From positions 744,001-808,000 of the forward strand of contig CAWHMD010000005.1 of NCBI GenBank assembly GCA_963830385.1: 64,000 bases of DNA. The letters run 5' to 3'. The translations under genes and the position numbers were made by a program. Origin of the DNA: Bog-532 sp963830385 (GTDB lineage Bacteria > Actinomycetota > Actinomycetes > Streptosporangiales > Streptosporangiaceae). How positions within the stretch are numbered: position 1 is the stretch's first letter; every line of letters starts with the position of its first letter. The notes beneath the pieces were generated by a model that was not told where the DNA came from, searched no databases, and saw nothing but the letters and a program-made list of their open reading frames with translations. Below are positions 35,114 through 44,191 of this stretch, piece by piece.

Positions 35114-35778
35114 TCGTCCTCACCGTTAACCGAGAGAGACGGGATGAGCTCGAGGCCGTCCGCCACTCGCTTGAGACCTGGCCGCCGGAGACCGGGCAAG
35201 TGCTGATCTACCGGGTGCTCGACGCGCTGACCGACTCGATTCTCGAGGTGATGGACAGGGTCAGCGAGCGAGTTGGCCACTATGAGCAGGCGATCGTCCA
35301 GCGGCCACGTGCCCGCGACCGGGACGAGATGGCGGCACTGCGACGTTCGCTCGGCTCATTTCGGCGCATGCTGATCACCCAGCGGCAGGTGTTCGACCGA
35401 GCAGCCGAGCGGCTGGTCGCAATGACCGATGCAAAGGACGAGGCTGCGGCGTACTACCGCGACATCGGCGATCATCTGTGGCGCGCAATCGACGACGTCG
35501 ACATGGCGCGCGACAGCCTCCAGGGCATGGTCGAGACCTACAGCAACGAGGTGCAGGAACGGCTGACGATCGTCGCGACCATCTTCCTCCCGCTCACCGT
35601 CCTAGCCGGCTTGTTCGGGATGAACTTCAACTGGATGATCAGTCACGTCGGTTCGGCCTGGGCGTTCTGGGGCGTGGGTATCGGCGGGCTTGTCACTTCC
35701 GGCGCGGCCATCGCCGTCTGGCTACGCCGCAGCGGGATGTACGGCGGCCACCCTCACGGCTCGGCCAGCCGACGCTAA
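35114..35778 (+). pseudogene. CorA-family transporter, C-terminal two thirds
   Basis: The frame opens after a TAA and reads FVLTVNRERRDELEAVRHSL, then VLDALTDSILEVMDRVSERV, a long helix, and VETYSNEVQERLTIVATIFL. The first pore helix with its GMN signature (LFGMNFNWM) follows, then a second helix. The first ~100 residues of the cytoplasmic funnel are missing, so an ion channel is unlikely to form. The intact CorA homologue at 50059 is a separate gene. Confidence 0.75.
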
Positions 35779-36127
35779 CGCCGCACGTGATCGCAATACG
35801 AACGCGAGGTCCCCGAACCGCCGATCGAGGATGAGCTCCGCCGGGGCGAACAGCGCACGCGCGCGGAGCCACCTGATCGGGGGATACGGCGCGTCGGCTG
35901 CACCGGCAGCCTTTCTAGGTAAACGGGCATCGACCGGTCACCGGCGGCCGGAGGGGCCCGCTGGCCGGCCGCGCCATCGTCTAGTTCGGCCTGTTCTGGT
36001 TCAAGGGTCAGGCGATGGGCAGCGATCATACCCGGTCAAGCGCTACAACCGGCGCCTGCAGGACCTGATCCGTACCGCAAGGCGCACCTGTCGTTCATCA
36101 TCACCCAACGCACTAGGAGGTAGCAGT
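35779..36127. other. no gene seen
   Basis: About 350 bp between the CorA fragment and the SRPBCC gene. The frames here are continuous with the SRPBCC frame but Arg/Pro-rich and unlike a protein. Only CTAGGAGGTAGC at its end, the ribosome binding site of the next gene, is recognisable. Confidence 0.4.
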
Positions 36128-37039
36128 ATGGCCGACGACAAGCTGACGCGCGGGTTGGGCTGGCTCAGCCTCGGCCTGGGCATCCCGCCGCTCCTGACGC
36201 CAAAACAATTCGGCCAGGTACTCGGGGTCGGCGACGCTCCCCGGCACCGGGTCACCGCGGTGGCCGTCGGGGGGCAGGAACTAGCGGCCGCTGCCGGCCT
36301 GCTGGGCCAGCAGAGCCCGGTCTGGCTCTGGTACCGAGTCGGCGGCGACCTGCTGCACATCGGGATGCTGGGCCGGGCGCTGAAGAACCATGACGGGCGA
36401 GGGCTGGAGCGCACCGCCGCCGCCATGGCCGCGGTGGCCGGTATCACCGGCGTCGACGTCTATGCCGCGGTAACCAGATCGCGCAGGAGGGTTGAAATGG
36501 ATGCGACCGCGACCACCACCGTGACCCTGTCCGCCCAGGACGTCTACGACATATGGCGGGAACTGGAAAAGCTGCCCACGTTCATGGCCCACCTGGATGA
36601 AGTCCGCACGAACGCGGACGGCCGCAGCCACTGGCGGGCGGGCGCACCGTTCGGCCGCACCGTCGAGTGGGACGCCGAAATCACCGAGGATGTCCCCGGT
36701 CAGCGGATCGCCTGGCGGTCGGTGGGCAACGCCGACGTCCACAACGAGGGTGCCGTCCGGTTCGTGCCGGCCCCCGGGGGCCGGGGCACCGAGGTCCACG
36801 TGACGCTGCGGTACGAAATGCCGGGCGGCAAGCTCGGTCAGGCGGTCGCCCGCTACTTCGGCGAGGACCCGCATCAGCAGCTCGACGACGATCTGCGCCG
36901 GTTCAAGCAAGTCGCCGAGACCGGTGAGGTGGTGCGGTCCGAGGGCGCGCCCGGCGGCAAGCGTGCCCGGCAAGAGTTCCCCCAGCATCCGGCCCAGCCG
37001 CTGGCCCGCGACGCAATCACCCAGGAGGTGCAGGCATGA
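36128..37039 (+). CDS. two-domain protein: membrane-anchored N-part plus SRPBCC lipid-binding fold
   Basis: The protein is 303 residues. The N-terminal ~120 residues contain hydrophobic segments (GLGWLSLGLGIPPLLTPKQF; GGQELAAAAGLLGQQSPVWL; AAAMAAVAGITGVDVYAAVT). From ~122 a START/cyclase-dehydrase domain follows: VTLSAQDVYDIWRELEKLPT, RSHWRAGAPFGRTVEWDAEI and RGTEVHVTLRYEMPGGKLGQ. SRPBCC domains bind lipids or polyketides. ATG 36128 has AGGAGGT upstream. Its stop overlaps the alcohol dehydrogenase ATG, so the pair is an operon. Confidence 0.82.
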   Translation: MADDKLTRGLGWLSLGLGIPPLLTPKQFGQVLGVGDAPRHRVTAVAVGGQELAAAAGLLGQQSPVWLWYRVGGDLLHIGMLGRALKNHDGRGLERTAAAMAAVAGITGVDVYAAVTRSRRRVEMDATATTTVTLSAQDVYDIWRELEKLPTFMAHLDEVRTNADGRSHWRAGAPFGRTVEWDAEITEDVPGQRIAWRSVGNADVHNEGAVRFVPAPGGRGTEVHVTLRYEMPGGKLGQAVARYFGEDPHQQLDDDLRRFKQVAETGEVVRSEGAPGGKRARQEFPQHPAQPLARDAITQEVQA

Positions 37040-38211
37040 AAGCCAACTGCTGGATCGGGCGTAACCACGTCGAGGTCCTGGACGTGCCCGACGCGGCAAT
37101 CCTCAACCGCCGGGACGCGATCGTGAAGATCACCTCAACGGCGATCTGCGGCTCCGACCTGCACCTGCTCGACGGGTATGTGCCGACGATGCAAAAGGGC
37201 GACATCATGGGCCATGAGTTCATGGGCGAGGTCGTCGATGTCGGCAACGGAGTCAACCGCGACAAGCTGCGGGTCGGCGACCGGGTGGTGGTCCCGTTCC
37301 CGATCGCCTGCGGCGCGTGCGCGGCGTGCCGGGCCGAGCTGTACTCCTGCTGTGAGAACACCAACCCCAACGCCGGTATAGCCGAGAAGCTGTTCGGCCA
37401 CCCGGTCGCCGGCATCTTCGGCTACTCCCATCTCACCGGCGGGTTCGCCGGCGGGCAGGCTCAGTACGCCCGGGTGCCGTTCGCCGACGTCGGCCCGCTG
37501 AAGATCGAGTCCGACCTGAGCGATGAGCAGGTGCTGTTCCTGTCCGACATCCTGCCCACCGGCTATATGGGCGCCGAGATGTGCGACATCACCCCTGGCG
37601 ACGTGGTCGCGGTGTGGGGCGCGGGTCCGGTCGGCCAGTTCGCCATGGACAGCGCGCGGGTGCTGGGCGCGGAGAAAGTCATCGCCATCGACAAGGAGCC
37701 GTACCGGCTGGAGATGGCGGCCAGGGCCGGCTACCTCACGATCGACTTCGAGCAGAACGACGTGCGTTCCACGCTGCTGGAGCTGACCGGCGGTCGTGGC
37801 CCGGACAAATGCATCGACGCGGTGGGGCTGGAGGCGACGCATGGCAGCATCCCGATCATGGCCTACGACCGGGCCAAGCAGGTGACGCGGATGGAGACCG
37901 ACCGCCCGTACGCGCTGCGGCAGGCCATCTTGAGCTGCCGCAGCGGCGGTATCGTCTCGGTCATCGGCGTCTACGGCGGAGTCGTTGACAAGTTCCCGGC
38001 CGGGGCGTTCATGAACCGGGCCCTGACTCTGCGGACCGGCCAGTGCCACGTGCAGCGTTACATGAAGCCGCTGCTGGCGCGCATCGAGGGCGGCGAGATC
38101 GACCCCACGCGGATCATCACGCACACGTTTCCGTTGCAGCAGGCGCCGCACGGCTACGACATCTTCAAGCACAAGCAGGACGGCTGCGAGAAGGTTGTAC
38201 TCAAGCCCTGA
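37036..38211 (+). CDS. zinc-dependent alcohol dehydrogenase (formaldehyde-dehydrogenase-like)
   Basis: A zinc enzyme of 391 residues. The catalytic-zinc Cys and His-Glu lie in AICGSDLHLLDGY and MGHEFMGEV. The structural zinc lobe has four cysteines in CGACAACRAELYSCCENTNP. The nucleotide loop is VAVWGAGPVGQFAMDSARVL. The long insertion around GIAEKLFGHPVAGIFGYSHL places it with the glutathione-independent formaldehyde dehydrogenase-like group. The start overlaps the SRPBCC stop (ATGA). Confidence 0.88.
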   Translation: MKANCWIGRNHVEVLDVPDAAILNRRDAIVKITSTAICGSDLHLLDGYVPTMQKGDIMGHEFMGEVVDVGNGVNRDKLRVGDRVVVPFPIACGACAACRAELYSCCENTNPNAGIAEKLFGHPVAGIFGYSHLTGGFAGGQAQYARVPFADVGPLKIESDLSDEQVLFLSDILPTGYMGAEMCDITPGDVVAVWGAGPVGQFAMDSARVLGAEKVIAIDKEPYRLEMAARAGYLTIDFEQNDVRSTLLELTGGRGPDKCIDAVGLEATHGSIPIMAYDRAKQVTRMETDRPYALRQAILSCRSGGIVSVIGVYGGVVDKFPAGAFMNRALTLRTGQCHVQRYMKPLLARIEGGEIDPTRIITHTFPLQQAPHGYDIFKHKQDGCEKVVLKP

Positions 38212-38308
38212 GCCATCATTACCGGTCAGATAGATAGACAGGCAGGCATTCCCAGCCGGACGAAAAGCCGGTTGCCCGTCGGCCGGAGGGCCCGAGGGGC
38301 CAGCTGAG

Positions 38309-39113
38309 GCCACTGTTGCGTTGGTCGATCGCGGATCGCCGGAGACTGGCCTGGTGACTGCACGCAGCACGGCCTCGGTCTTCGCAGGCTTCCGGTTCCC
38401 GCAGGAAGTGATCTCGATCGCCGTCAGGTGGTACCTGCGGTACGGCCTGTCCTACCGCGACGTCGAAGAACTGCTCGCCGAGCGCGGCATCACCGTGGAT
38501 CACGTCACCGTCTACCGGTGGGTGCAGCGGTTCACCCCCGAGTTCATCGAGGCTGCGCGTCCGCGCCGCCACAGTCCTGGTGACCGCTGGTCCGTCGACG
38601 AGACGTACGTGAAGGTCGCCGGCAAGTGGACCTATCCCTACCGAGCGGTCGACCAGTACGGCCAGGTCATCGACGTCCTGCTATCGACGAGGCGCGACCT
38701 GGCGGCCGCGCGGCGTTTCTTTACCCGGGCGCTGCGGGCGGCCACGGTGCCGGTCGAGGTTTACGACAGATCGCGCGCCCGCCTACCCGAGGGTGCTCGA
38801 TGAACTGGTTCCCTCGGCACTGCACGTCGTGGAGCAGTATGCGAACAACCCGGTCGAGGCAGACCACGGGCGGCTAAAAGCCCGACTGCAGCCGATGCGC
38901 GGCCTGAAGCGCCACCGTTCAGCACGGATTCTCGCCGCGGGCCACGCCTTCGTGCAGAATCTCCGCCGCGGCCACTACGATATCGCTACCGAAGTTCCCA
39001 GCCGGCACAGGCTCCGTATGGCATTCGACGACTTGGCACCCGCCCTCTGAACCCGGCGGAGCATCCGGATCATGCGCCGGCGCTGTTCAGGGAAAGCACA
39101 ACGCAACAGTGCC
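38309..39113 (+). mobile_element. IS6-family insertion sequence (~805 bp)
   Basis: Imperfect terminal repeats GCCACTGTTGCGTTG at 38309-38323 and the inverse of GGCACTGTTGCGTTG ending at 39113 match the GGCACTGTTGC-type ends of the IS6/IS26 family. Length and the single transposase gene fit. The flanking 8-mers (CAGCTGAG, GTCTGGTC) are different, so no target duplication remains. The right flank is element-repeat DNA whereas the left flank is not, suggesting a deletion or recombination at the IS. Confidence 0.85.
38354..39050 (+). pseudogene. IS6-family transposase, frameshifted
   Basis: GTG 38354 starts TARSTASVFAGFRFPQEVIS. An HTH (SYRDVEELLAERGITVDHVT) and the first catalytic Asp (GDRWSVDETYVKV) follow. 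After VPVEV the frame shifts; the family's TTDRAPAYPRVLDELVP and NNPVEADHGRLKARL (second Asp and catalytic Glu) are in the next frame. Removing one T from TTT at 38760-38762 restores a ~231-residue DDE transposase. Confidence 0.85.
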
Positions 39114-39480
39114 GTCTGGTCTCCTCCGCCGTTTGTTCAATCGGAATCAGGCGATCACGGCTATGGTGCTCGCGGAGCGGCTCGCCGGGGGCTTCGGCGA
39201 CGATGACCTGTTCGTCATCGGGTGGCGCGAGGAGTTGGGCCTGTGACGGATCGCCTCATCGGGATCACCGCGACGCTTGCCGTGGCCGTCATCGCCGCAG
39301 TCATGCCGAGAGCGCAGGCGATGTGCTGGTTGGCGTCGTCGGGCTACCCATGCGTGGCGCAGACCTTCAGCAGGACCGCGACTCCATGGCCGGCCACGGC
39401 GGCGACCTAGGTGTGAAGGTCACCGCGGCCGGGGCCATGCGATCCTCGGCCAGCCAGCTTGAATCGCGGCCGTTGTGGCC
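39114..39480 (+). repeat. decayed copy of the 81-aa gene and DUF2637 start
   Basis: From 39118, TCTGGTCTCCTCCGCCG through GCGGAGCGGCTCGCC and TGGCGCGAGGAGTTGGGC, the DNA closely follows 58447-58577. It continues into TGACGGATCGCCTCATCGGG, the start of the DUF2637 gene (TDRLIGITATLAVAVIAAV). It then diverges. The 5' half of the 81-aa gene is replaced by the IS6 element. Confidence 0.7.
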
Positions 39481-39606
39481 GGCCATCGTGATGGCCTGTT
39501 GATAAGACGCCAGCAGGCGGATTTGGTGAACTGCGGGTCTGCCTGGGTATCAAAGTCCTGAGCCGGTTGGCGGTGATGGCTTCGGTGGCGGGGTCGGGAG
39601 GTGGGC

Positions 39607-40713
39607 ATGGGAGCGGAGTTCAATCCCGCGCAGGGGCTGCACTCGCTTGGCCAAAGTCTCTGGCTGGACAGCATCAACCGGGTCATGCTCCGCACCGGGA
39701 CGCTGGCCCGCTACGTGCGCGACCTGGCGATCACCGGGCTGACCTCCAACCCGACGATCCTGGGGCATGCCATGGCCGCGGGACCGGACTATGACCGCTC
39801 ACTGGCCCGCCTGTCCGGCGAGGGTGTCACCGGCGCCCAGGACCTGGTGTACGCCCTGGCCCTGGAGGATCTGGCCGAGGCGGCATCGCTATTCCGGCCA
39901 GAGTGGGAACGCACCGCCGGCGTTGACGGGTATGTGTCGCTGGAGGTACCCCCAGACGTCGCCTACGACGCCGCGGCGACGGTCGCGCTGGCTCGCCGGC
40001 TGCACGAGCAGGCCGGCTTCCCCAACCTGCTGGTAAAGATCCCCGGCACCCCCCAGGGCCTGACCGCCATGGAAGAGACGATCACCGCCGGGATCGGTGT
40101 GAACGTCACGCTGCTGTTCTCCGACAGCCATTACCTGCGCACCGCCGATGCCTACATTCGTGCCCTACAGCGCCGCCGCGACGCCGGGCTGGACCTGGCG
40201 GTGCCGTCAGTCGCCTCAATGTTTATCTCCCGCTGGGACTCAGCCGCCGACCCCCTGCTGCCGCCGGCGCTTCATGGCCTGCTGGGGCTGGCGATGGCAC
40301 AGAAGGCCTACTCCTCCCATCTGCAGCTGCTGTCAGACAAGCGCTGGCAGGCACTCGCCGAAGCCGGCGCGCGTCCGCAACGGCTGCTGTGGGCATCCAC
40401 CTCGACCAAGAACCCAGAGCTTCCCGACACCTACTATCTGGGCCGCCTGGCCGTCCCCAGCACCATCGACACCGTCCCGGAAAAGACACTGCTCGCCTTC
40501 GCCGATCATGGAACCCTGGATGACCGCCTCGAGCCGGATTACGCGGCGGCGGAGCGGAGCATCTCCGCGGTAGCTGACGCCGGGGTCGATGCCGACGCCC
40601 TCGCCGAACGCCTGCAGCGCCATGGAGCGGGCGCGTTCAGCGCGGACTGGACCGCGCTGCTCACCGCGATCGAAGAGAAGGCGCAAAAGCTCAAGCCCGA
40701 AGCCAGCGAGTAA
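39607..40713 (+). CDS. tal: transaldolase
   Basis: It encodes 368 residues. The actinobacterial long transaldolase pattern is complete: SLWLDSINRVMLRTGTLARY, the substrate-binding ITGLTSNPTIL, GYVSLEVPPDVAYD, the Schiff-base lysine in NLLVKIPGTPQGLTAMEE, and GVNVTLLFSDSHYLRTADAY. PSVASMFISRWDSAADPLLP and RLLWASTSTKNPELPDTYYL follow. It transfers a dihydroxyacetone unit in the pentose phosphate pathway. ATG 39607 has GGGAGG 5 nt upstream. It stands alone without tkt/zwf neighbours, so it is probably an accessory copy. Confidence 0.92.
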   Translation: MGAEFNPAQGLHSLGQSLWLDSINRVMLRTGTLARYVRDLAITGLTSNPTILGHAMAAGPDYDRSLARLSGEGVTGAQDLVYALALEDLAEAASLFRPEWERTAGVDGYVSLEVPPDVAYDAAATVALARRLHEQAGFPNLLVKIPGTPQGLTAMEETITAGIGVNVTLLFSDSHYLRTADAYIRALQRRRDAGLDLAVPSVASMFISRWDSAADPLLPPALHGLLGLAMAQKAYSSHLQLLSDKRWQALAEAGARPQRLLWASTSTKNPELPDTYYLGRLAVPSTIDTVPEKTLLAFADHGTLDDRLEPDYAAAERSISAVADAGVDADALAERLQRHGAGAFSADWTALLTAIEEKAQKLKPEASE

Positions 40714-41156
40714 ACCAGGATCTGGTGGAGGATAATCTCGATCGCGCTGCACGCGGGACTTCCTGCTCGCCGTGGTCAACCCTGCACTGGGCGACCGATA
40801 CCTTCACCCCCTCGATCTACGCCGTTTAGCTCCGCGCAGCCGCGACTCTGCGCGGCAAGGTTTCGGCCGTCCCATGTCGGAGGCCAGAGGTACTCACCGC
40901 GCCGACCCGATGATTCCAGCCGGCGTCCGCCGCGTCCGGGGCGGCCGTACTCAGGCTTTCGCCCGGCACGCCTGCGGGACACGCTGACGTCTCGCGGTGA
41001 CGGCGGCGTGATGCCGCCGTGCAGAAAGCCTGTCTGGCTGACGGCATCTCGCGCTGCACAGACTCGATCGTCAGCGTCGCCTTCACTGGCGATGTCCGGG
41101 TAGCGCGCTGACTAGCGGTCGCTGGTCGTTGTGAGCGGCTCGGCCGGGGTGATGTC
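40714..41156. other. no gene seen
   Basis: Between transaldolase and the LysR region the frames are short and Arg/Ser-rich. The stretch just after the transaldolase stop (LAVVNPALGDRYLHPLDLR in one frame) has a protein-like look but no domain I can name. Confidence 0.35.
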
Positions 41157-41267
41157 TCAGGACGGCGGCCGGGACGCCTGGCACCAGTGGCGCCACTGAT
41201 ACCACGTCGCCCATCCGAGGGCGAGCGTTCCGGCGGCGGCGCCGACGGCAATGGCCAGGTACAGCAT
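41157..41267 (-). CDS. possible 36-aa single-helix membrane peptide
   Basis: ATG 41267 follows TGAGGT by ~8 nt and encodes LYLAIAVGAAAGTLALGWAT then WYQWRHWCQASRPPS. It is a single hydrophobic helix with a Trp/Arg-rich end. It overlaps the start of the LysR gene on the other strand, so either it is real and the LysR start is at 41266 or it is chance. Confidence 0.3.
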   Translation of the reverse strand: MLYLAIAVGAAAGTLALGWATWYQWRHWCQASRPPS

Positions 41268-42168
41268 GCGGCTAGACCTCAACCTTCTCGTCTCGCTGGA
41301 TGCCCTCCTCGAGGAGCGAAGCGTCACCCGGGCAGCCGCACGCCTAGGGCTGTCCCAGCCAACGCTGTCCGGATCGCTTGCACGGCTCAGGCGGCACTTC
41401 GACGACGACCTGCTCGTCCGGGTCGGCAACGAATACCGCCTAACGCCGCTTGGTGTCCGCCTCCGGCAACGAGCCCACCTGGCCCTGGGGGACGTCGCGC
41501 GGATCTTCGAGACCCGGGCCGGGTTCGACCCCTCCACCACGGCACGCGAGTTCAACCTCCTGATCAGCGACTACGCCCTCACCATCGCTGGGAGGAACAT
41601 CGCGAACCTGCTGGCCGCCGAGGCGCCCCGGGCCAGGCTCCGGATGAACTCGGTGACGAGCACGTCGGCCGATCTGCCCGAGCAGGCCCTACTCGCCAAC
41701 GACCTACTGTTCATGCCCCACGGTTTCGTCGCGGAAATGTCACACCGCGACGTCTTCCAGGACGACTGGCTGTGCATCGTGGCCGCTGACAACGATGCGG
41801 TCGGGGACAAGCTCACCGTCAAGCATCTCCGGACGCTGCCCTGGGTCGCCTCCTATTTCGGACCCACCGCCTCGACGCCCGCAGCACGCCAGATGCGGAT
41901 GCTCGGCATCGAGCCCCACGTCCAGGTCGTCACCGAGAACTTCCTGACCGTACCCGGGCTGGTCGCCGGATCCGACCGCATCGCCCTGCTGCAGCGGCGC
42001 CTCGTCGAGCGCGTGACCCCCCTCGTAGGCGTACGCGCCTTCCCCTGCCCCTTCCCGGCCGGCCCGCTCATCGAGGCCATCTGGTGGCACCCCGTCAACG
42101 ACGACGACCCCGAGCACGCATATCTCCGCGACCTCATCGCCCGGGCCTGCACAACCCTCTCCGCGTGA
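41251..42168 (+). CDS. LysR-family transcriptional regulator
   Basis: A regulator of up to 305 residues, or 300 from ATG 41266. The winged helix-turn-helix is LNLLVSLDALLEERSVTRAA then ARLGLSQPTLSGSLARLRRH. The effector domain follows the NodD/LinR-like pattern (FNLLISDYALTIAGRNIANL; DDWLCIVAADNDAVGDKLTV; FLTVPGLVAGSDRIALLQRR). Effector unknown. No divergent target is obvious: the upstream ~440 bp look non-coding and the downstream genes are convergent. Confidence 0.88.
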   Translation: MARYSMRLDLNLLVSLDALLEERSVTRAAARLGLSQPTLSGSLARLRRHFDDDLLVRVGNEYRLTPLGVRLRQRAHLALGDVARIFETRAGFDPSTTAREFNLLISDYALTIAGRNIANLLAAEAPRARLRMNSVTSTSADLPEQALLANDLLFMPHGFVAEMSHRDVFQDDWLCIVAADNDAVGDKLTVKHLRTLPWVASYFGPTASTPAARQMRMLGIEPHVQVVTENFLTVPGLVAGSDRIALLQRRLVERVTPLVGVRAFPCPFPAGPLIEAIWWHPVNDDDPEHAYLRDLIARACTTLSA

Positions 42169-42698
42169 CCCGCCCGACAACACGCGGCCGGCCTCCTGCC
42201 GACCGGGAACACCCGGATGCCGGAACCGCCCTTATCAGACAGCACCGGCGGCGGCCTCAAGACGGCCTCGCCTGGTCAGTTGTCGCCCAGGGCCTTGCAG
42301 GGCTCCCAAGACAGTGGGCCTGAGATAGTGATCTGCCAGGGCCCGTCCGGCGGCTGCCAATGATAAGAGCTGCTCGGCGCCGCCGACCGTACTCGTGGCC
42401 CACCTGCACCCAGCTGCCCTCCCACCCCCCGAATGGCCAGCCCCGCCAGCTACGACTAGCGGCACACAGAACTCCCGGTTCGGGCATGACACAGGCGGCT
42501 AACCCCAGTGGCCAAATTTGCCGCGCATAGCGGCGGCTCGGCGCGCGGCTGTCGCAGGAGCTGCCAGTAACGCTATGCGACCGAGATCGCGTTACGCGAC
42601 CCGCAGTGAACCCTGACTTGGCTCGATTTAGTGCGCACTCGCAGAGCGGTGGATGGGCGATCCAGCGCCAGCCTGGTCTGGCCCGACGGCATGGCGGC
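42169..42698. other. no gene seen
   Basis: About 530 bp with no protein-like frame between the LysR gene and the hairpin at 42699. Confidence 0.4.
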
Positions 42699-42738
42699 AG
42701 CAGCCCCTGACGAACGTTCCTGCTGGTCAGGGGCTGCT
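42699..42738 (-). terminator. strong hairpin downstream of the SnoaL-like gene
   Basis: Perfect 13-bp arms AGCAGCCCCTGAC (42699-42711) and GTCAGGGGCTGCT (42726-42738) enclose a 14-nt loop, 26 nt past the SnoaL-like stop. No T-tract follows, as is common in high-GC actinobacteria. Likely transcription terminator for the two-gene minus-strand unit. Confidence 0.65.
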
Positions 42739-42764
42739 ATTACAGTGCGGCAACAGCGTGGCTG

Positions 42765-43184
42765 TTATGACTGGGCCGAGGTCGCGGTTGGCAAGGCGGC
42801 TACCGGGGTGTTGGTGGCCGCGGCGGCGAGCCATCCGCCCTCAGCGCGGACGAGAGTGAAGACCAGGACCGTGCGGCCAGGCGGCAGGCCACCGGCCGGG
42901 GCGTCCGGGCGGGGAGTGCGCACGCTGGTGGCGTGCAGGATGGCCAGGTCGTCCTGCACGAGGATGACCCCGAGGTCTTCCACCGTGACGGTGCTGCCCT
43001 TAAGGGGCCCGGCGAGCGCCCACCGGTGCCCGTCGATGATGCCGTCCCGGCCGGCCATGCGCATCCCTGCGATGTTGACGAACAGGGCATCCTTGGTGAA
43101 CAGGGCGCCGAGCGCTTCGGCGTCACCGTCGTTGAGCGCGCCGCTGAACGTGGCGGCCAGTGCCTCGGGAGTCGCGGCGGCCAT
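42765..43184 (-). CDS. SnoaL-like / DUF4440 (SgcJ-type) protein
   Basis: A protein of 139 residues in the NTF2-like cone fold. LAATFSGALNDGDAEALGAL then FTKDALFVNIAGMRMAGRDG and VTVEDLGVILVQDDLAILHA follow the SgcJ/EcaC/DUF4440 pattern. These proteins act as small isomerases/cyclases or ligand-binding proteins. It starts 1 nt after the stop of the ABM-like gene, so the two are co-translated, and the pair diverges from a TetR gene. Confidence 0.82.
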   Translation of the reverse strand: MAAATPEALAATFSGALNDGDAEALGALFTKDALFVNIAGMRMAGRDGIIDGHRWALAGPLKGSTVTVEDLGVILVQDDLAILHATSVRTPRPDAPAGGLPPGRTVLVFTLVRAEGGWLAAAATNTPVAALPTATSAQS

Positions 43185-43185
43185 C

Positions 43186-43473
43186 TCAGGCCTCCGATCG
43201 CGTCAGGGCGTAGTGCAGCGGAAAGACCTGCGGCCGGCTGGGCGCGAAGCCCGCCCGCTGCATGGCGGGCGCTAGCACCGTGCGGCCGAATTCGGCTACC
43301 TGTTCCGCGCTGTCCCAGACGGCGACAACCCGCCAGCCCCCGCCGGCCTGTCCCGCGAAGTGAGCCATGCAGCCCGCGGGCAGCTTATCGACGCCATGGC
43401 CTTGCTCTGTGGCGATCCGCTGGTACCCCTCGGCGTCCAGGCCGGGTGTCTCAGCGATGACGATGACGGACAT
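43186..43473 (-). CDS. ABM-like dimeric alpha-beta barrel protein
   Basis: A 95-residue protein, SVIVIAETPGLDAEGYQRIA, then GCMAHFAGQAGGGWRVVAVW and EQVAEFGRTVLAPAMQRAG. The pattern is a ferredoxin-like barrel related to antibiotic-biosynthesis monooxygenases. ATG 43473 is chosen over 43506 because GAAGGGAG lies upstream and the longer start would enter the operator region. It is divergent from TetR at 43541 and likely its target, together with the SnoaL-like gene. Confidence 0.75.
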   Translation of the reverse strand: MSVIVIAETPGLDAEGYQRIATEQGHGVDKLPAGCMAHFAGQAGGGWRVVAVWDSAEQVAEFGRTVLAPAMQRAGFAPSRPQVFPLHYALTRSEA

Positions 43474-43504
43474 GTTAGCGCTCCCTTCCCCTATCACTTT
43501 ACTC

Positions 43505-43529
43505 ACCGTCTAACGAATATATCTACGGT
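43505..43529. promoter_or_regulatory. candidate TetR operator
   Basis: Arms ACCGT (43505-43509) and ACGGT (43525-43529) bracket an AT-rich centre (AACGAATATATC) in the 67-bp gap between the divergent ABM-like and TetR genes. The AT-rich core is conspicuous in this GC-rich DNA and could also serve as a -10 region. Confidence 0.45.
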
Positions 43530-43540
43530 AAGCTTTGGCT

Positions 43541-44191
43541 GTGACCGACGTCAAGCCCCGCGCCTACCGCTCGCCGCGCAGGCAGGAGCAGGCACGGCAG
43601 ACGCGAGCCGCCGTACTGGCCGCCGCCCGCGAACGGTTCCTGGAACGGGGCTATAGCGCCACGACCATAGAGGAGATCGCCGCGGCCGCCGGAGTCAGCA
43701 AGCCAACGGTGTTCACCGCGGTCGGCAATAAGGCACAGCTCCTCAAAGTCGTGCGCGACGTCGCCATGGCCGGCGGCGACGACCCGGCCCCGGTCGCCGA
43801 GCGTCCCTCGGTGGAGCGCGCCCGGGACGCGCAGACAGCCGAGGAGGCGCTGCGCCTGGTCACCGCCCACATCGTCGGCCTGCTCGGCCGCTACGCCCTG
43901 ATCGATGAGGTGCTGCGCGGTGCCGCTTCAACCGGCGAGCCCGAACTGGCCGAGCTCTGGGAAACCAGCGAGCGGCAGCGCCGCATCGGCGCCGGGATCC
44001 TGCTGGGCATCATCTACGGCAAGGGGCCGCTCCGGCCCGGACTCGACCCGCACCGGGGCGAGGACATCCTCAGCAACTACATGGCCTCCGACGTCTACCT
44101 GCGCCTGGTCCACCGCCTCGGCTGGCCGGCCGAGGACTTCCAGCAGTGGCTGGAAGCCACCCTGGCCTGGCAGCTGCTCGGCATCGGCTGA
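43541..44191 (+). CDS. TetR-family transcriptional regulator
   Basis: About 216 residues. The HTH domain is RAAVLAAARERFLERGYSAT then TIEEIAAAAGVSKPTVFTAV. The C-terminal ligand domain has LVTAHIVGLLGRYALIDEVL and YMASDVYLRLVHRLGWPAED. GTG 43541 or TTG 43535 can start it; neither has a strong ribosome binding site, and a leaderless or very short leader is possible. It probably represses the divergent ABM-like/SnoaL-like pair. Confidence 0.88.
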   Translation: MTDVKPRAYRSPRRQEQARQTRAAVLAAARERFLERGYSATTIEEIAAAAGVSKPTVFTAVGNKAQLLKVVRDVAMAGGDDPAPVAERPSVERARDAQTAEEALRLVTAHIVGLLGRYALIDEVLRGAASTGEPELAELWETSERQRRIGAGILLGIIYGKGPLRPGLDPHRGEDILSNYMASDVYLRLVHRLGWPAEDFQQWLEATLAWQLLGIG

